From Dipteris shenzhenensis (taxonomy: Eukaryota > Polypodiophyta > Polypodiopsida > Gleicheniales), in assembly GCA_047967505.1 (NCBI GenBank), contig CM106538.1: a DNA stretch of 64,000 nucleotides; one strand, 5' to 3'. Under the pieces are notes generated by a model. It had not been told where the DNA came from, did no database searches, and saw nothing but the letters and a program-made list of their open reading frames with translations. Positions within the stretch are counted from its first letter, which is position 1, and each line of letters begins with the position of its first letter. Positions 31,077-43,211 of this stretch are shown here, one piece after another. A program made the translations under genes and the position numbers.

Positions 31077-32470
31077 TTACAACTGAATAGAGTCTGATGA
31101 GTCCTCTTGAGGCTGTGATTCTCTAAGAGTACATTGAGTCTCTACTTGTGTGGATGGTGTACATTGAGATTCTACTTCTGGTGCAATTGGGATAGACTTA
31201 ATCTCTTCCTCCTTTACAAGATGTGATGTTGTAGATGCACATTGAGTCTCCACTTCTTGTGTAGGGAGAATGCATTGAGTCTCTAATTCAAGTGTAGACT
31301 GTAATGCTTCTACTTGAGGCTGTGATACAGAAGGAGACTGAATTGTCTCTTCTTTTTCTTTGGCTCCCTCAGGTTCTTCATTGAGTCCATCATGTTGTTT
31401 CCCAATGGTAGCAGTTAGATAGTGAACAGTCTTAGCCACAAAATCTTGTAGCTCGAGCTTGGTATATGCTTCTATTGAGACATGTTCAAAAATTTCATTG
31501 AGATACAACATGAAGTTGTAGGCAATTCTCCACCCACTACTAAACATGTCTTTCTGCTCCACTGCGAGGCGTGTCTGGAAATTTGGTTGGTCTTGATGCT
31601 CCCTGATTTTCATAATCGCAGAAACTAACTTGTTTGCAAACCTGTCCATCATGACATATGACAAAGTGAATTTGTGTAGTAAATAGTAAGATGCATGTTC
31701 ATAATGATATGATAAAAGAACACTTACCTGAACACCCCGTGAAAGCCTGTAAATGAGTTGACAAACCAACAATGGTTGTCATCAAGATCCCATACTATCA
31801 GGCTCCAATGTGAACTACATCACCAATAAAGAGCGATAAGATTTATCACAATATTAAGTATTAATTGACACAATATTATAAATAAGAGAGTAAAAGAAAG
31901 ATTGAGACCATACTTACTTCTCATAGTATGGCATAAAGACAACTAGTATGCCATCCAAGTCTAAAGGTTGTAGAATTGAACAAACATCATCTACTGTCTT
32001 CTTGGTATCACTAAGTACAGCTGAAAGAAGAGAATCGAGCATACAGACGTGATTCTGTACTGATCTAGGAAAGTGAGATATAACCGTACTACTGCAGCAA
32101 TAAATAAACAAATGTTAGAAGCAGATTGAATCAAATGATTGAAGTATCAAGCCAAGAGATGTTCATATCAAACCTGAGGATGGCCATCATGACTTTGTCA
32201 TTAGCCTCTTTCAAAGGGTCAGAGAGGATTGTAACTTCCTCACTACCAAAAGTCAAAACACGAGGTTGCTTGCTAATGATGACCCTAACCTCAGAAGAGC
32301 TCCCCATTTCGTCCAATATAGCGGTTACATTAGGACAACTTATGGGTGTAGCAACCAATGTTTCCTCTGAATGCTCCACCACGTTATTAATAAATGCCTT
32401 AATGATAGATGACATAAATGCATATAGATGCAAGTCTGTATATGTCGACAATGAGGTTTCATCGCCTCTC
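31077..32470 (-). pseudogene. second Ulp1-like protease domain, catalytic Cys replaced by Ser
   Basis: Exons by splice signals: end of 32634-32172, then 32091-31918, 31814-31728 and 31641-31077 (stop TAA). The domain reads EANDKVMMAILR, then KKTVDDVCSILQPLD, then SHWSLIVWDLDDNHCWFVNS (catalytic His at 31810-31808 and an Asn at the Asp position), then EQKDMFSSGWRIAYN. The last block aligns with Q-N-D-D-H-S-C-G-W-R in the first domain, so Gln is kept and the nucleophile is Ser (AGT, 31538-31536). A Gln/Thr/Glu-rich tail with repeated ETQC words follows. Ulp1/C48 proteases cleave SUMO-type tags; this domain is predicted inactive. It is fused in one gene to the domain upstream. Confidence 0.6.
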
Positions 32471-33416
32471 AAATTAAAAATTTGAGCAAGGAGCAGTTAT
32501 ATCTGACTCTCCACCCACAACTGTGGTCATCATTCTGCTTCGCTGCAGGGCATGTTACATACTCTATTTGATCTTCCAAGTCACCCTCCATTTGCATAAG
32601 TGCATCTATAGCACCTACCAACTTTCGAGCAGATCTACACATCAAAATAGAAAACATAAATGAATGTGCGCATTGCATAGGATGCATCTCATTGACATAA
32701 TTATGACACAAGTAGGTTATACTTACTCTGACACACTGCCATGGATAGATGCTATTGAATTGACAAAGAAGCATTGCTTGGCTAAGATGTCCACAATTAC
32801 CAAGCTCCAATGCAAGCTGCATTATCAATTAAGAATAATTATTATTTGATATAATCCTCCACAATGTAAGAGATAAGCTAGGTAGGGATTGATACTCACT
32901 CCTCGTGATATGCAGTAAAGATAACTCGCGCCGCAGTCAAATCAATAGGTTGCAACCACTTAAAAACATCATCTATGGTCTTCTGCTTATTGCTAAGTAC
33001 ACTAGAAACAAGAGGATCGACCATATATGCACATCTTTGTATATATAAGGGAAGCTGTTGTAAAACCATACTGCAATAAAAAGAAAAGAATATTAGTTCA
33101 TTTGATCTAATGGAAATACAAAAGCATAAAGTCAGTAAAAAGTTTGTGTCAAACCTGAGGATGGCTATTATGACCTTGTCATTAACCTCTTTCTTGAAGT
33201 TTACGAGGATTGAAATGTCCTATTCATCGAATCGAAAAGTAAGAGGTTGTTCTCGAACTTGAAACCTAACTTGAAATGACTTCTCCATTTGCTGCAAGGT
33301 ATGATTATTTCTAGAGTCATCCGATGGATAGCCAGAGTAGCTTTGCTTTCTTGAGATGAGCTTTCTATATTCTCTACTCCAGCTATGCCCTCCTCATCCT
33401 CCTCCTCTCCCTTCTC
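32471..33416 (-). pseudogene. first Ulp1-like (C48) protease domain
   Basis: Exons by splice signals: 33416-33155, 33070-32900, 32816-32727 and 32634 onward. After an acidic linker it reads EVNDKVIIAIL, then QKTIDDVFKWLQPIDL, then DLHWSLVIVDILAKQCFFVN (His 32812-32810, Asn at the Asp position), then CPAAKQNDDHSCGWRVRYN with Gln and Cys (TGT 32519-32517). These match the His-Asp/Asn-Gln-Cys pattern of C48 proteases. Damage: a frameshift in the linker, a TAG (FDE-stop-DIS) and a one-base loss near 32490 that adds an early stop. Intron positions equal those of the second domain, showing a genomic tandem duplication. Known transposons with Ulp1 domains exist (some MULEs), so the association has precedent. 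Confidence 0.65.
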
Positions 33417-33519
33417 CTATAAAAGGATAAAATAATTATGAGATTCAAAATTTTAAATTAATTATAAATTTAAAAAGACCTTTAAATGAATAAAGAAAAT
33501 TAAACATAAGTTTTCATAC

Positions 33520-36500
33520 CTCTACATATCTTCGTGGTCTTTTTATGTAACCTTCAGAGGCAAGGTCAGTGTCATATCCATCTTCTTCTGCTTCCTTGCT
33601 ATCGCTGGTGTCCTCACTATTATATCCAGAGCTTTGATCATTTTCATCATCTTTCTTGCTCTCATCATACATGATCATCTCTATGTCAGCATCCTCTTCA
33701 TGTGAGATCGGACCTTTCTTATCAAACTTTATTGTGAGAGAAGCCACGGTATCAAGGTATTCCAAGCAAGCAAGGCTCTCAATAATATTTACATTGTGTC
33801 CTTTTCTAATAAGAGCTTCAAACAGATGTCCCATTCGACACAATGTGACTTCCCATCCGGACGGTAGCAAAAATTCCATCATACTAATTAAAAGATCAGC
33901 ACTTTTTGCTGGCCTTTCATAGTGATTTGCGTTGCGATGGAGGGGACTTGGATCTTCATGCTCTTCCAGCAGTAGTTGCAATCTCTTTGCATTCCCTCTT
34001 ATATTGTTTTGTAAGGAGTGATCATTGTAAGGGCTCTTCATGCACAAGAAAAAGGTTTCTAGACTCTGTATCTTGAGACCGCATTCTCTCTTGTCCCTTT
34101 TTCTTGAGTATATGCCATTGTAAATCTTAAGCTCATTGCCATATTGTTTTTCTAGGGTAGCAGACATTTGTTCCTTGTCATCTTTATCAGCAAATATGAC
34201 TATATTGCATTGTCCCACTCTACCAATGGTGGTATGTAATATTCTGTCAAGGAGTTGACGAATGTCATCCGGTGATATTTCATAGACAAAGAAAAGCTGA
34301 GGTCTCTCCCAAGCAGTGTCGTCGGACAAAAATTCACTCAATGAAACTCCCTTGCACTCAACACTCTTTCCAGACTCTGAAATGATTTCATGTATGAAAA
34401 AAAAGCCCTTGTTCAAAGTTTTTTCTTTTCTGAGAGTGTGCTTATTGATGACTTTTTGTGCATATGCATACACATTTTCCGGAATGTCACTTCTCATAGA
34501 GGGAGTAATTTCAGATCCATCATCTTCTACCTTCACCCATTTATGCGCCCAAGCCTTCTGTTTAGCTGACGGTAAAGCTGATGCCATCTGCCTCACAATG
34601 TTATGATCAATTTTACATTGGCTAATTGGAATATTTTTTTCTCCCAATAAATATTCAATTGCACTCTTTACTGCATCACGCTTGACCTGTTGGATGATGC
34701 AATCTTCCATGCAATGATCTTTATCCTTTTTGCCAAAAAACCATTCTTTGGACATTAATTTCTCTGCAGCAAGACTTGCGTATTTGTCTGGTAGGTTTCT
34801 TAAAGGCCTCCACTTTTGAGCTGTCATCTCTTTTTTCTCAATCTTCTTTGCCTTCTCTTTAATCAATGATGGAGCCTCATATGTGACATCTCCTTTCTCA
34901 CATGCAAGACACACGTCTTTGATCTGATGAAAAACTTCATCACTACGGAAAAGTATGCTTGTGTAGTCTTGATACCTATCCCTTACTGTCTTAAAGCTTG
35001 TAATCACCTCTGCTCTTTCCTGCTTTCCCCTTGGTACAATGGCACTCAAGCATGTGTAGAAGTCAACAAGATTATCCGCTTCCACTTTAGTTGCAGTTCT
35101 TTTGAGAGTGGTCAAAGGAGAATTAAAAGTTTTCCATATGGTCCTAGCTTTGAGCAACATCTCTGAAGTGGAGGTGATTTTTCGTAGTGCATAAATGTCA
35201 TGATTAAGTCTTTCCGACTCAATCAAATATTTTTTCTCGTTCTTGAAGATACAAATGCATGCAGAATAGTAGTGAAATTGAGGCACACTCGCGAAGGTTT
35301 GATAAGTAATTTCTCCTTTCTTGTATGCATCTCTAGAGTGCTCATTACAAGCATAGGCATAGTGCTGACCATCTATTGCCTCAAATGTACAATGAGCTAA
35401 GAAATTTCTCTTGGCATCCCTTATATGTCGTTCTGGATCATTCACTGAACTCTGTCCTTCTTGAAGTTAGGGAACTTGTTTTCCGAGGAACTTAGTGAAT
35501 TGCATCTCAAAATCCATAGGCTGAGAGAAATTGATGGATTGACTATAATCTCCCATGACTGGCCAAAATGTTCTTGGACGGAGTACCAAATTAGAAAAAA
35601 CTGGTTTTTTTCCATCAATCAAAGCCTGAAAAATCTTTTCAGCATAGATTGTATCTAAGGTCCTGCTATTGGTGAAGACACTTGCTTTGACCACTGTTGA
35701 AGCATGTATAACTTGAGTCTTCTGGCCCCATATATATCCTGGATCCTCATCTGTCACAGCCTCATTCAAGCGAAGATTTAGATTCTTCATTGATAACATT
35801 TCTGCTTCTAGATCTGACTCCATTTCAAGACCCTCCGCATCCTCTTCATGTTCTTCCTCTTCTCTTCTTTGCACTTTCTTTGTATATGAACGACCTCTTT
35901 TTCCAGTTATAGGACTTGGAACTGTAGCTCGTGAAGTACTTGCCTTTTGCATTTGACGTCGATATTTATTTTTTAGGGGCTCAATGTGAACTGCTTTAGA
36001 TCGCCCTACTTCTTCTTCTATTGCCTCAACTTCAGGTATACTTAAGGGCTTCACTTGTTCTGTTATTCCATCAACTTCATGAGTTACACCATCTAAGTGA
36101 GTAATACCATGAACAAGAGATGTGTGTGCATGTCCTGTCTTATCTGATGCATGTCGTGTCTCACTCAATTCAATTTCTGTCTGAGATGCATGTGCATGTC
36201 CGGTCTCCACCAATTCAATTCCTGTCTCAGATGTAGATCCCTTGTAAGCATCCACGTGTACAAGACCCTCATCCATTGCTACAATGTGTTCTGTCTCATC
36301 CACTCCACTTCCTCTCTCATTTGTATTACCATGAACCAGGTCTACATGGCGTGTCTCATCACTTCCTTTCTCATGTGTGGATTCTTGCACCTTAGGTCCC
36401 TCCAATGAAGTTGAACCTTGTTCGATGACACCCTGAAAGTATTCAAGGATAATCTTTGACTGCATTTTTCTTGCTTCCTCAATGGGAAATTCCTCTCACA

Positions 36501-36909
36501 CATGTTGAAGAATCTCCAATGCAGGAACCAATTCAGGAAATCTAGGTGCTTTTGGCGGCGGCATCACAAAGTGCATTGCATCTTTCTTAGAAAGAAGAAA
36601 CGATCTGTTGCTCATTCTTGACTTTGTGTAAATCATCATTGTACTGCTGTCTTTTTCAATTTTTATTCCTACTAAGGTGCCCCCTTGAATCAAATTGCTC
36701 TTTGAGAAAGATACATTTGATGCCCACTCATCTTTCTCCAACTCTCTCTTTGTCATCACTAGAATGAGATTTCCTTTACTTAAGACCAAGAACCATGCTT
36801 TCTTTGTTGTGTCAACAACTGTCCAGTTTGTGAAGTCCTTTGGGGCATAAATTCTTCCATTGTATTTCAGTGTCATACCATTGACAAATGCTGTAGCCTC
36901 AAGATCCAT
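33520..36909 (-). pseudogene. large second transposon gene, N-terminal and methyltransferase-like part
   Basis: A single frame of about 1130 codons runs from ATG 36909-36907 (after acceptor tgaatacag) to a donor at 33519, broken only by TGA 36498-36496 (Trp in element A) and TAA 35469-35467. Parts: an unknown N-terminal domain; an acidic His/Glu/Thr repeat-like region; a basic stretch GKRGRSYTKKVQRR that may be a nuclear signal; a Cys/His-containing middle. The last 200 codons are laid out like an N4/N6 DNA methyltransferase: PQLFFVYEISPDDIRQLLDR, CNIVIFADKDDKEQM, LETFFLCMKSPY, then HYERPAKSADLLISMMEFLL...GWEV...RKG...IES...EYL. The DPPY and FxGxG signatures are absent, so it would be a degenerate or non-catalytic member. 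An intron joins it to the Ulp1 domains. Confidence 0.5.
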
Positions 36910-38957
36910 CCTGTATTCAAGCACAACACAAATTTTAAGTACTTTGACAAACTACAATTACTTTGAAATATCAAAAGTACAATGAGTCCCATTAATACAC
37001 CTCAAGTTTTTATTCTTCCCAATCGTATAAGTATCAATTTCATGCTTTGGGAATAGCCTCAAAGGCTTTACAAGGCTTAGAGCATAAATGCTTTGGGAAT
37101 AGCCTAAAAGGCTTTACAAGGCTTAGAGCATAAATGTGAAAAAAAATAAGGATTTACAATGATCTCTGAATACAAATTTGAAGTCTGTCATATATAAGTG
37201 CAAAATGCTCTGTCAACTCCCGCAACTGATATAAGTGTAAAATGCTCTGTCAACTTCCACAACTGTAATCTGTCATGTCCACTGATACAACTTTCAATCA
37301 TCTTGAAAGTTTAAAAACCTTAATCGTTGCTTAAATGGTAGGGTTGTTGTGACTGTGAAACCGAATGTGAACGAATGGACTGACTCCGATTAGGAACTAG
37401 TCGGGAAATAGTCGGGAAATTTTGAGCATGGCTTTGATTGGTTTTTTTGGAGTTCTCTCCTCTAAGGACAAACTAATCTATGCTAATCTAGACTACACCA
37501 ACCGTCGAAACGAAGAAAAGCAAGAAATAATTTCTTTTCCATTGTTCTTTTTAATATCCTTAGGTTGCGAATTAAAAGCAAAAAATAATCTATTTTCCAT
37601 TATTCTTTTTAATACACTAAGGTTGTGAGTTTAAAAAAGATAAAATTTATATTTTCAAAAACTAATTTACTTACAACTCATAAGAATTGAACATTCACAT
37701 TAATAAGAAGTTAAAATCTTAATAAATTTGAATTTAAATAATAAAAACTATAAAGTAGTTTAACTTAAAGTTTATGAAAAAATAACGTAAAATAAAGAAA
37801 ATAAGACTTAAAATTAAAAATTTAATATTTACCTAGAAGAATATATTAATTCTCCCTAAAAAGAAATAAATTAAAGTAATAATAACGAATGTAAGTTAAA
37901 CTACTTTTAAAATTTTAATTTAAAATGTAATAAAATTAAAATTATACTTTTTATATTCCAAAACAAAATGCATTATAGTCTAAATTAAACTAGTAAATTG
38001 AAAATGAAAGTGAAACTCATTTTAAATTCAAAAACAAAGAAAAATTTAAAATTCAAGTTTCTACAAGTTTTGCTTTTAGCATACATTTGTCTTTTCACAT
38101 CCACGCGTTTGTCTTTTCAAACACAAGGTTGTCTTTTATCACAATTTTCAAGTTTTCACATGTTTATCTTTTCAAACACAAGGATTCATAGTTTAAAAAA
38201 AGGCGGGAAATTTGAAATTCTAGTTTCCACACGTTTCTCTTTTCAAACACCAAGGTTTATAGTTTTGTTTGTTTAAGTTTCGACTAAATCACACACCAAT
38301 CTCCTCTAATATGCCTCATTGATCGTAGCTCCCAAATTCTTCCATCAAAACATCTCTCCTTTATCTCTTCTTGATCGTCGCCCACTCATTTTTTCTCCTC
38401 ATTGGTAAGATTTTCTATCTCGATCGTACTTTCTCTTGTGCCCTTCCTCTCTAAATTTTCATCAAACACCAAGGTTTATAGTTTTGTTTGTTTAAGTTTC
38501 GACTAAATCACACACCAATCTCCTCTCATATGCCTCATTGATCGTAGCTCCTAAATTCTTCCATCAAAACATCTCTCCTTTATCTTTTCTCAATCGTCGC
38601 CCACTCATTTCTCCTCTTCATTGGTAAGATTTTCTATCTTGATCGTACTTTCTCTTGTGTCCTCCCTCTCTAAATTTTCATCTCTCGTCCATCTCTCTCA
38701 CTCTTCTCTCTCTCTCTTTCCTCTCCGCTCTAGTCTACGTTTCCTCTCATCTTAGTCTACTCTCTCCCCTCCTCTTCATTTCCCCTCTCTCTCTCTCTCT
38801 CCCACTCTCTCCTCACCTTTTCTCTCTCTCTCACTTGCGCTCCCCACTCTCTCTCTCACTTGCTGCGGCCTCCCCCCTCTCTCTCTCTCCCCTCCCCTCT
38901 CTCTCTCTCCCCCCCTCTCTCCCTCTCGCTGCCGCAGCAGCGGCCTCCCCCCCTCTC

Positions 38958-38988
<31 letters not shown>

Positions 38989-40933
38989 CCCCCTCCCTCT
39001 CTTTCGCTGCCGCGGCAGCGGCCCCCCCTCTCTCTCTCTCTCTCCCCCCTCTCTCTCGCTACCACGCCTCCCCCCCTTCTCTCTCTCTCCTCCCCTTCTC
39101 TCTTGCTACCACGGGAGCGGCCCCCCCTCTCTCTCTCTCCCTCCCCCTCTCTCTCGCTGCCGCGCCCCCCCTTCTCTCTCCCCCCCCTCCTCTCTCGCTA
39201 CCGCGGCAGCGGCCCCCCCTCCCCTTCTCTCTCTGCCGCCCCCCTCCTCTCCCCCCCTTCTCTCTCTCTCCCCCCTTCTCTCTCACTGCCACGGCAGTGG
39301 CCCCCCCCCTTCTCTCTCTCTCCCTCCCCCTCTCTCTCGCTGCCACGCCCCCCTCCTCTCTCTCTCCCCCCCTCCCCCCCCTCCTCTCCCCCCCCCTTCT
39401 CTCTCTCTCCCCCCCCTTCTCTCTCGTTGCCGCGGCAGCGGCCCCCCCTTCTCTCTCTCTCCCTCCCCCTCTCTCTCGTTGCCGCGCCCCCCACCTCTCT
39501 CTCTCCCCCCCTCCTCTCTCACAGCCGCGGCAGCGGCCCCCTCTCTCTCTCTCCCCTCCCCTCCCCTCCCTCTCTCCCCCCCCTCCCTCTCCCCCCCTCT
39601 CTCCGCTGCCGCGACAGCGGCCTCCCCCCCTCTCTCTCTCTCCTCCCCCCTTTCTCTCCCCCCCTCCTCTCTCGCTGCCGTGGCAGCGGCCCCCCCTCCT
39701 CTCTCTCTCTCCCTCCCCCTCTCTCTCGCTGCCGCATCCCCCCCCTTCTCTCTCTCCCTCCCCTCCTCTCTCGCTGCCGCGGCAGCGGCCCCCCCTCTCT
39801 CTCTCCCCTCCCCTCCCCTCCCTCTCCCCCCTCTCTCTCTCTCCCCCCCTCTCTCTCGCTGCCCCCCCTTCTCTCTCTCCCCCCCCTCCTCTCTCGCTGC
39901 CGCGGCAGCGGCCCCCCCTCTCTCTCTCTCTCCCTCCCCTCTGTCTCACTGCCGCGCCCCCCTTCTCTCTCTCCCCCCCTCCTCTCTCGTTGCCGCGGCA
40001 GCCCCCCCTTCTCTCTCTCTCCCCCCCCTCCTCTCTCGCTGCTGCGACAGCGGCCCCCCCTCTCTCTCCCTCTCCCCCCCCTCCCTCCACTGCCACGGTA
40101 GCGGCCTCCCCCCCCTCTCTCTCTCTCCCCCCCCCTCTCTCTCCCCCCCTCTCTCGCGTTGCCACGCCCCCCCTTCTCTCTCTCCCCCCCTCTCCTCTTT
40201 CGTTGCCGTGGCAGCGGCCCCCCCCTTCTCTCCCTCTCCCCCCCCCCTCCTCTCTCGCTGCCGCGGCAGCTGCACCCCCTCTCTCTCTCTCCCTCCCCCT
40301 CTCTCTCGCTGCCGTGCCCCCTCCCCTTCTCTCTCCCCCCCTCCTCTCTCGCTGTCGCGGCAGCGGCCCTCCCCTCTCTCTCTCCCCTCCCCTCCCCTCC
40401 CTCTCCCCCCCCTCTCTCCGCTGCCGCGGCAGCGGCCTCCCCCCCCTTTCTCTCGTTGCCCCCCCTTCTCTCTCTCCCCCCTCTCCTCCTCTCTCGCTGC
40501 CGCGGCAGCGGCCCCCCCCTCTCTCTCTCTCCCTCCCCCTCTCTCTCGCTGCCGCGCCCCCCCTCCTCTCTGGCTGCCGCCTCTCTCTCTCCCCTCCCCT
40601 CCCTCCCCCCCCCTCCCTCTCCTCCCCTCTCTCCGCTGCCGCGGTAGCGGCCTCCCCCCCTCTCTCTCTCTCCCCCCCCTCGCGGCTTCCCCCCTCTCTC
40701 CCCTCTCTTCCCCCCCCCTCCCCCTTCTCTCCCCTCTCCCTTTCTCTCCCCTCTCTTTCCCCCTCCCTTCTCTCCTCTCTCTCCCTCTCTCTTTCTCTCT
40801 CTCTCTTTTGCTGCCGAGGCAGCAAGACTCTCTCTCTTATAATCTCTCTCTAAAAGTCTTTCCTTCACTTTTCTCTCTCTAAGTTCTCTCTCTATAATAA
40901 AATTTCAAAGAATACAAATTTTAAAAAAAGTAC
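36910..40933 (-). other. predicted first intron of the second gene in element B
   Basis: From donor GT at 40933 to the acceptor ending at 36911. It contains unique AT-rich sequence collinear with A (36950-38690), a 46-base tandem duplication near 37040-37130, a B-specific small duplication near 37200-37265 (aaaatgctctgtcaac), and the purine array. Predicted from splice consensus only. Confidence 0.35.
38690..40895 (-). repeat. purine array with GC palindromes (pyrimidine on plus)
   Basis: Counterpart of 7497-9900. CT-rich on plus, with about 20 copies of CCGCTGCCGCGGCAGCGG or variants (for example near 39008, 39205, 39435, 39780, 39900, 40258, 40423, 40500 and 40635). Spacing is irregular but within about 70-200 bases, and the order differs from copy A, so units have been gained and lost. 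Confidence 0.8.
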
Positions 40934-41150
40934 CTGGAAAAAAGTTGAAATCTATGCTTGTGCTTTGTTGTGCTTGCTTTTGCTCTTCCTCCTCTTTTTG
41001 CTTCTCCTCTTGCTCTTCCTTGTTGAAATGAGAGAAACAATGAGAGAAGGAGAGTATATATAAGAAAAACTAGGGTTTTAAGTGCTTCTCTCTCTTGGTC
41101 CTTCTATAACATTATCTCCTCTCCCATTGGCCTCTCTATTAGATTATCTT
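40934..41150 (-). promoter_or_regulatory. promoter and first exon of the second gene, element B
   Basis: On the minus strand ATTGG/CCAAT near 41127-41131, TATATATA at 41062-41055 and a leader ending at donor 40934/40933 mirror 7260-7457 of copy A. One of the two CCAAT words of A is altered here. The leader is conserved apart from a few changes. Confidence 0.45.
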
Positions 41151-41156
41151 CTCTCT

Positions 41157-42085
41157 CTCTCCCGCCCACTCCCGTCCTCCCACCCCATTCCCACTCCCAC
41201 CCCCATCCTCCCACCCCACCTCCCCCATTCTCACTCCCACGCCCACGCCCATTCTTTCACCTTCCCCATTCCCACTCCCTCTCCCACTCCCATCCTCCCA
41301 CTCCACCCCTCCCACTCCCACCCTCACCCCCACCTCCCCCATTCCCACTCCCACTCCCACTCCCACTCCCATTCTCCCACCCACTCCCATCCTCCCACCT
41401 CCACCTCTCACTCCCACTCCCATCCTCCCACCCCCACCCCTCCCCCCCCATTCCCACTCCCATTCCCACTCCCACTCCCATTCTCCCACCCTTATCCTCC
41501 CACCTCACCCCTCCCACTCCCATCCTCCCACTCCCTCTCCCACTCCCACTCCCATTTTCCCACCCCCCCACCTCCCCCATTCCCACTCCCTCTCCCACTC
41601 CCACTCCCATTTTCCCACCCCCCCCACCTCCCCCATTCCCACTCCCTCCCCCATCCTCCCACCCCACCCCTCCCACTTCCACCCCCACCTCCCCCATTCC
41701 CACTCCCATCCTCCCACCTCACCCCTCCCACTTCCACCCCCACCTCCCCCATTCCCACTCCCTCTCCCACTCCCATCCTCCCACTCCCACTCCCCACCCC
41801 TCCCACTCCCACTCCCATCCTCCCACCCTCACTCCACCCCCACCTCCCCCATTCCCACTCCCTCTCCCACTCCCACTCCCATTCTCCCACCCCCACCCCC
41901 ACCTCCCCCATTCCCACTCCCTCTCCCACTCCCACTCCCATCCTCCCACCCCCACCCCCACCCCCACCCCCACCGCCCCCATTCCCACTCCCTCTCCCAC
42001 TCTCCCTTTCTCCCACTACCACCCTCCCACACTCCCTTTCTCCACTTTCCCACTCTCCCTTTCTCCCACTACCACCCTCCCAACT
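41157..42085 (-). repeat. G-rich minisatellite of element B (C-rich on plus)
   Basis: CCCACTCCCACTCCCTCTCC-type sequence, inverted counterpart of 6264-7245 with a different number and order of units. Confidence 0.85.
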
Positions 42086-42162
42086 ATCAATTCCACTATT
42101 ACTTATGAATTCTAATTAAAACTATTACTTAAATAAATGATATTACTTGAAAACACTCATAG

Positions 42163-43139
42163 GATTTAAGGTTTAGGATTTCGTGGTTTGGGTTTAGGAT
42201 TTGGGGTTTGGTGAGTTAAGGTTTAGGGTTTAGGGTTTAGGGTTTGTGAGTAAGGAATTAGGGTTTGTGAGTTAGGGTTAGGGTTTAGGGTTTGTAAGTT
42301 AGGGTTTAGGGTTTGGTGGTTTGGATTTAGGATTTGGGGGTAGGGTTTAGGGTTTAAGATTTGGGAGTTAGGGTTTAGGGTTAGGGTTTAGAGTTTGGTG
42401 GTTTGGGTTTAGGGGGTAGGGTTTAGGGTTTAGGGTTTAGGGGTTAGGGTTTAGGATTTAGGGTTTAGGGTTTGGGGGTTAGGGTTTAGGGTTTAGGGTT
42501 TGGGGGTTAGGGTTTAGGGTTTGGGAGTTAGAGTTTAAGGTTTAGGGTTTAGGGTTTGGGGTTTAGGGTTTAGGGTTTAGGGTTTAGGGTTTGGGAGTTA
42601 GGGATTAGGGTTTGGGAGTTAGGGTTTAGGGTTTGGGGGTTAGGGTTTAGAGTTTAGGGTTTGGGGGTTAGGGTTTAGGGTTTAGGGTTTAGGGTTTAGG
42701 GTTTAGGAGTTAGGGTTTAGGGTTTAGGGTTTGGGAGTTAGGGTTTAGGGTTTGGGGGTTAGGGTGGGTTTGGGGGTTAGGGTTAAGGGTTTAGGGTTTA
42801 GGGTTTAGGAGTTAGGGTTTAGGGTTTAGGGTTTAGGGTTTGGGAGTTAGGGTTTAGGGTTTGGGAATTAGGGTTTAGGGTTTGGGGGTTAGAATTTAGG
42901 GTTTAGGGTTTAGGGTTTGGGAGTTAGGGTTTGGGGTCTGGGGGTTAGGGTTTAGGGTTTAGGGTTTGGGGGTTAGGGTTTAGGGTTTAGGGTTTGGGAG
43001 TTAGGGTTTAGGGCTTAGGGTTTAGGGTTGTTATTGGTTAGGGTTGAGGGTTGAGGGTTCAGGGTTTAGGGTTGTTTTGGTTTACGGTTTAGGGTTTAGG
43101 GTTTAGGGTTGTTATTGGTTTACGGTTGTTATTGGTTAG
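42163..43139 (+). repeat. internal telomere-like array of element B
   Basis: TTTAGGG units with GGGTTTGGGAGTTAGGG and GGGTTTGGGGGTTAGGG variants, inverted counterpart of 5156-6194. It ends about 70 bases before the transposase-like frame. Confidence 0.85.
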
Positions 43140-43211
43140 TGTGTAATTAAATTTTCAAACAAGTTCTAGATTTTTAAATCATTAATAAAGTAGATTATTG
43201 AGAAGAGACTA

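Noticed and set aside
33656-35400. Plus-strand frames opposite the methyltransferase-like gene
   Set aside because: Short antisense shadows of a long conserved frame.
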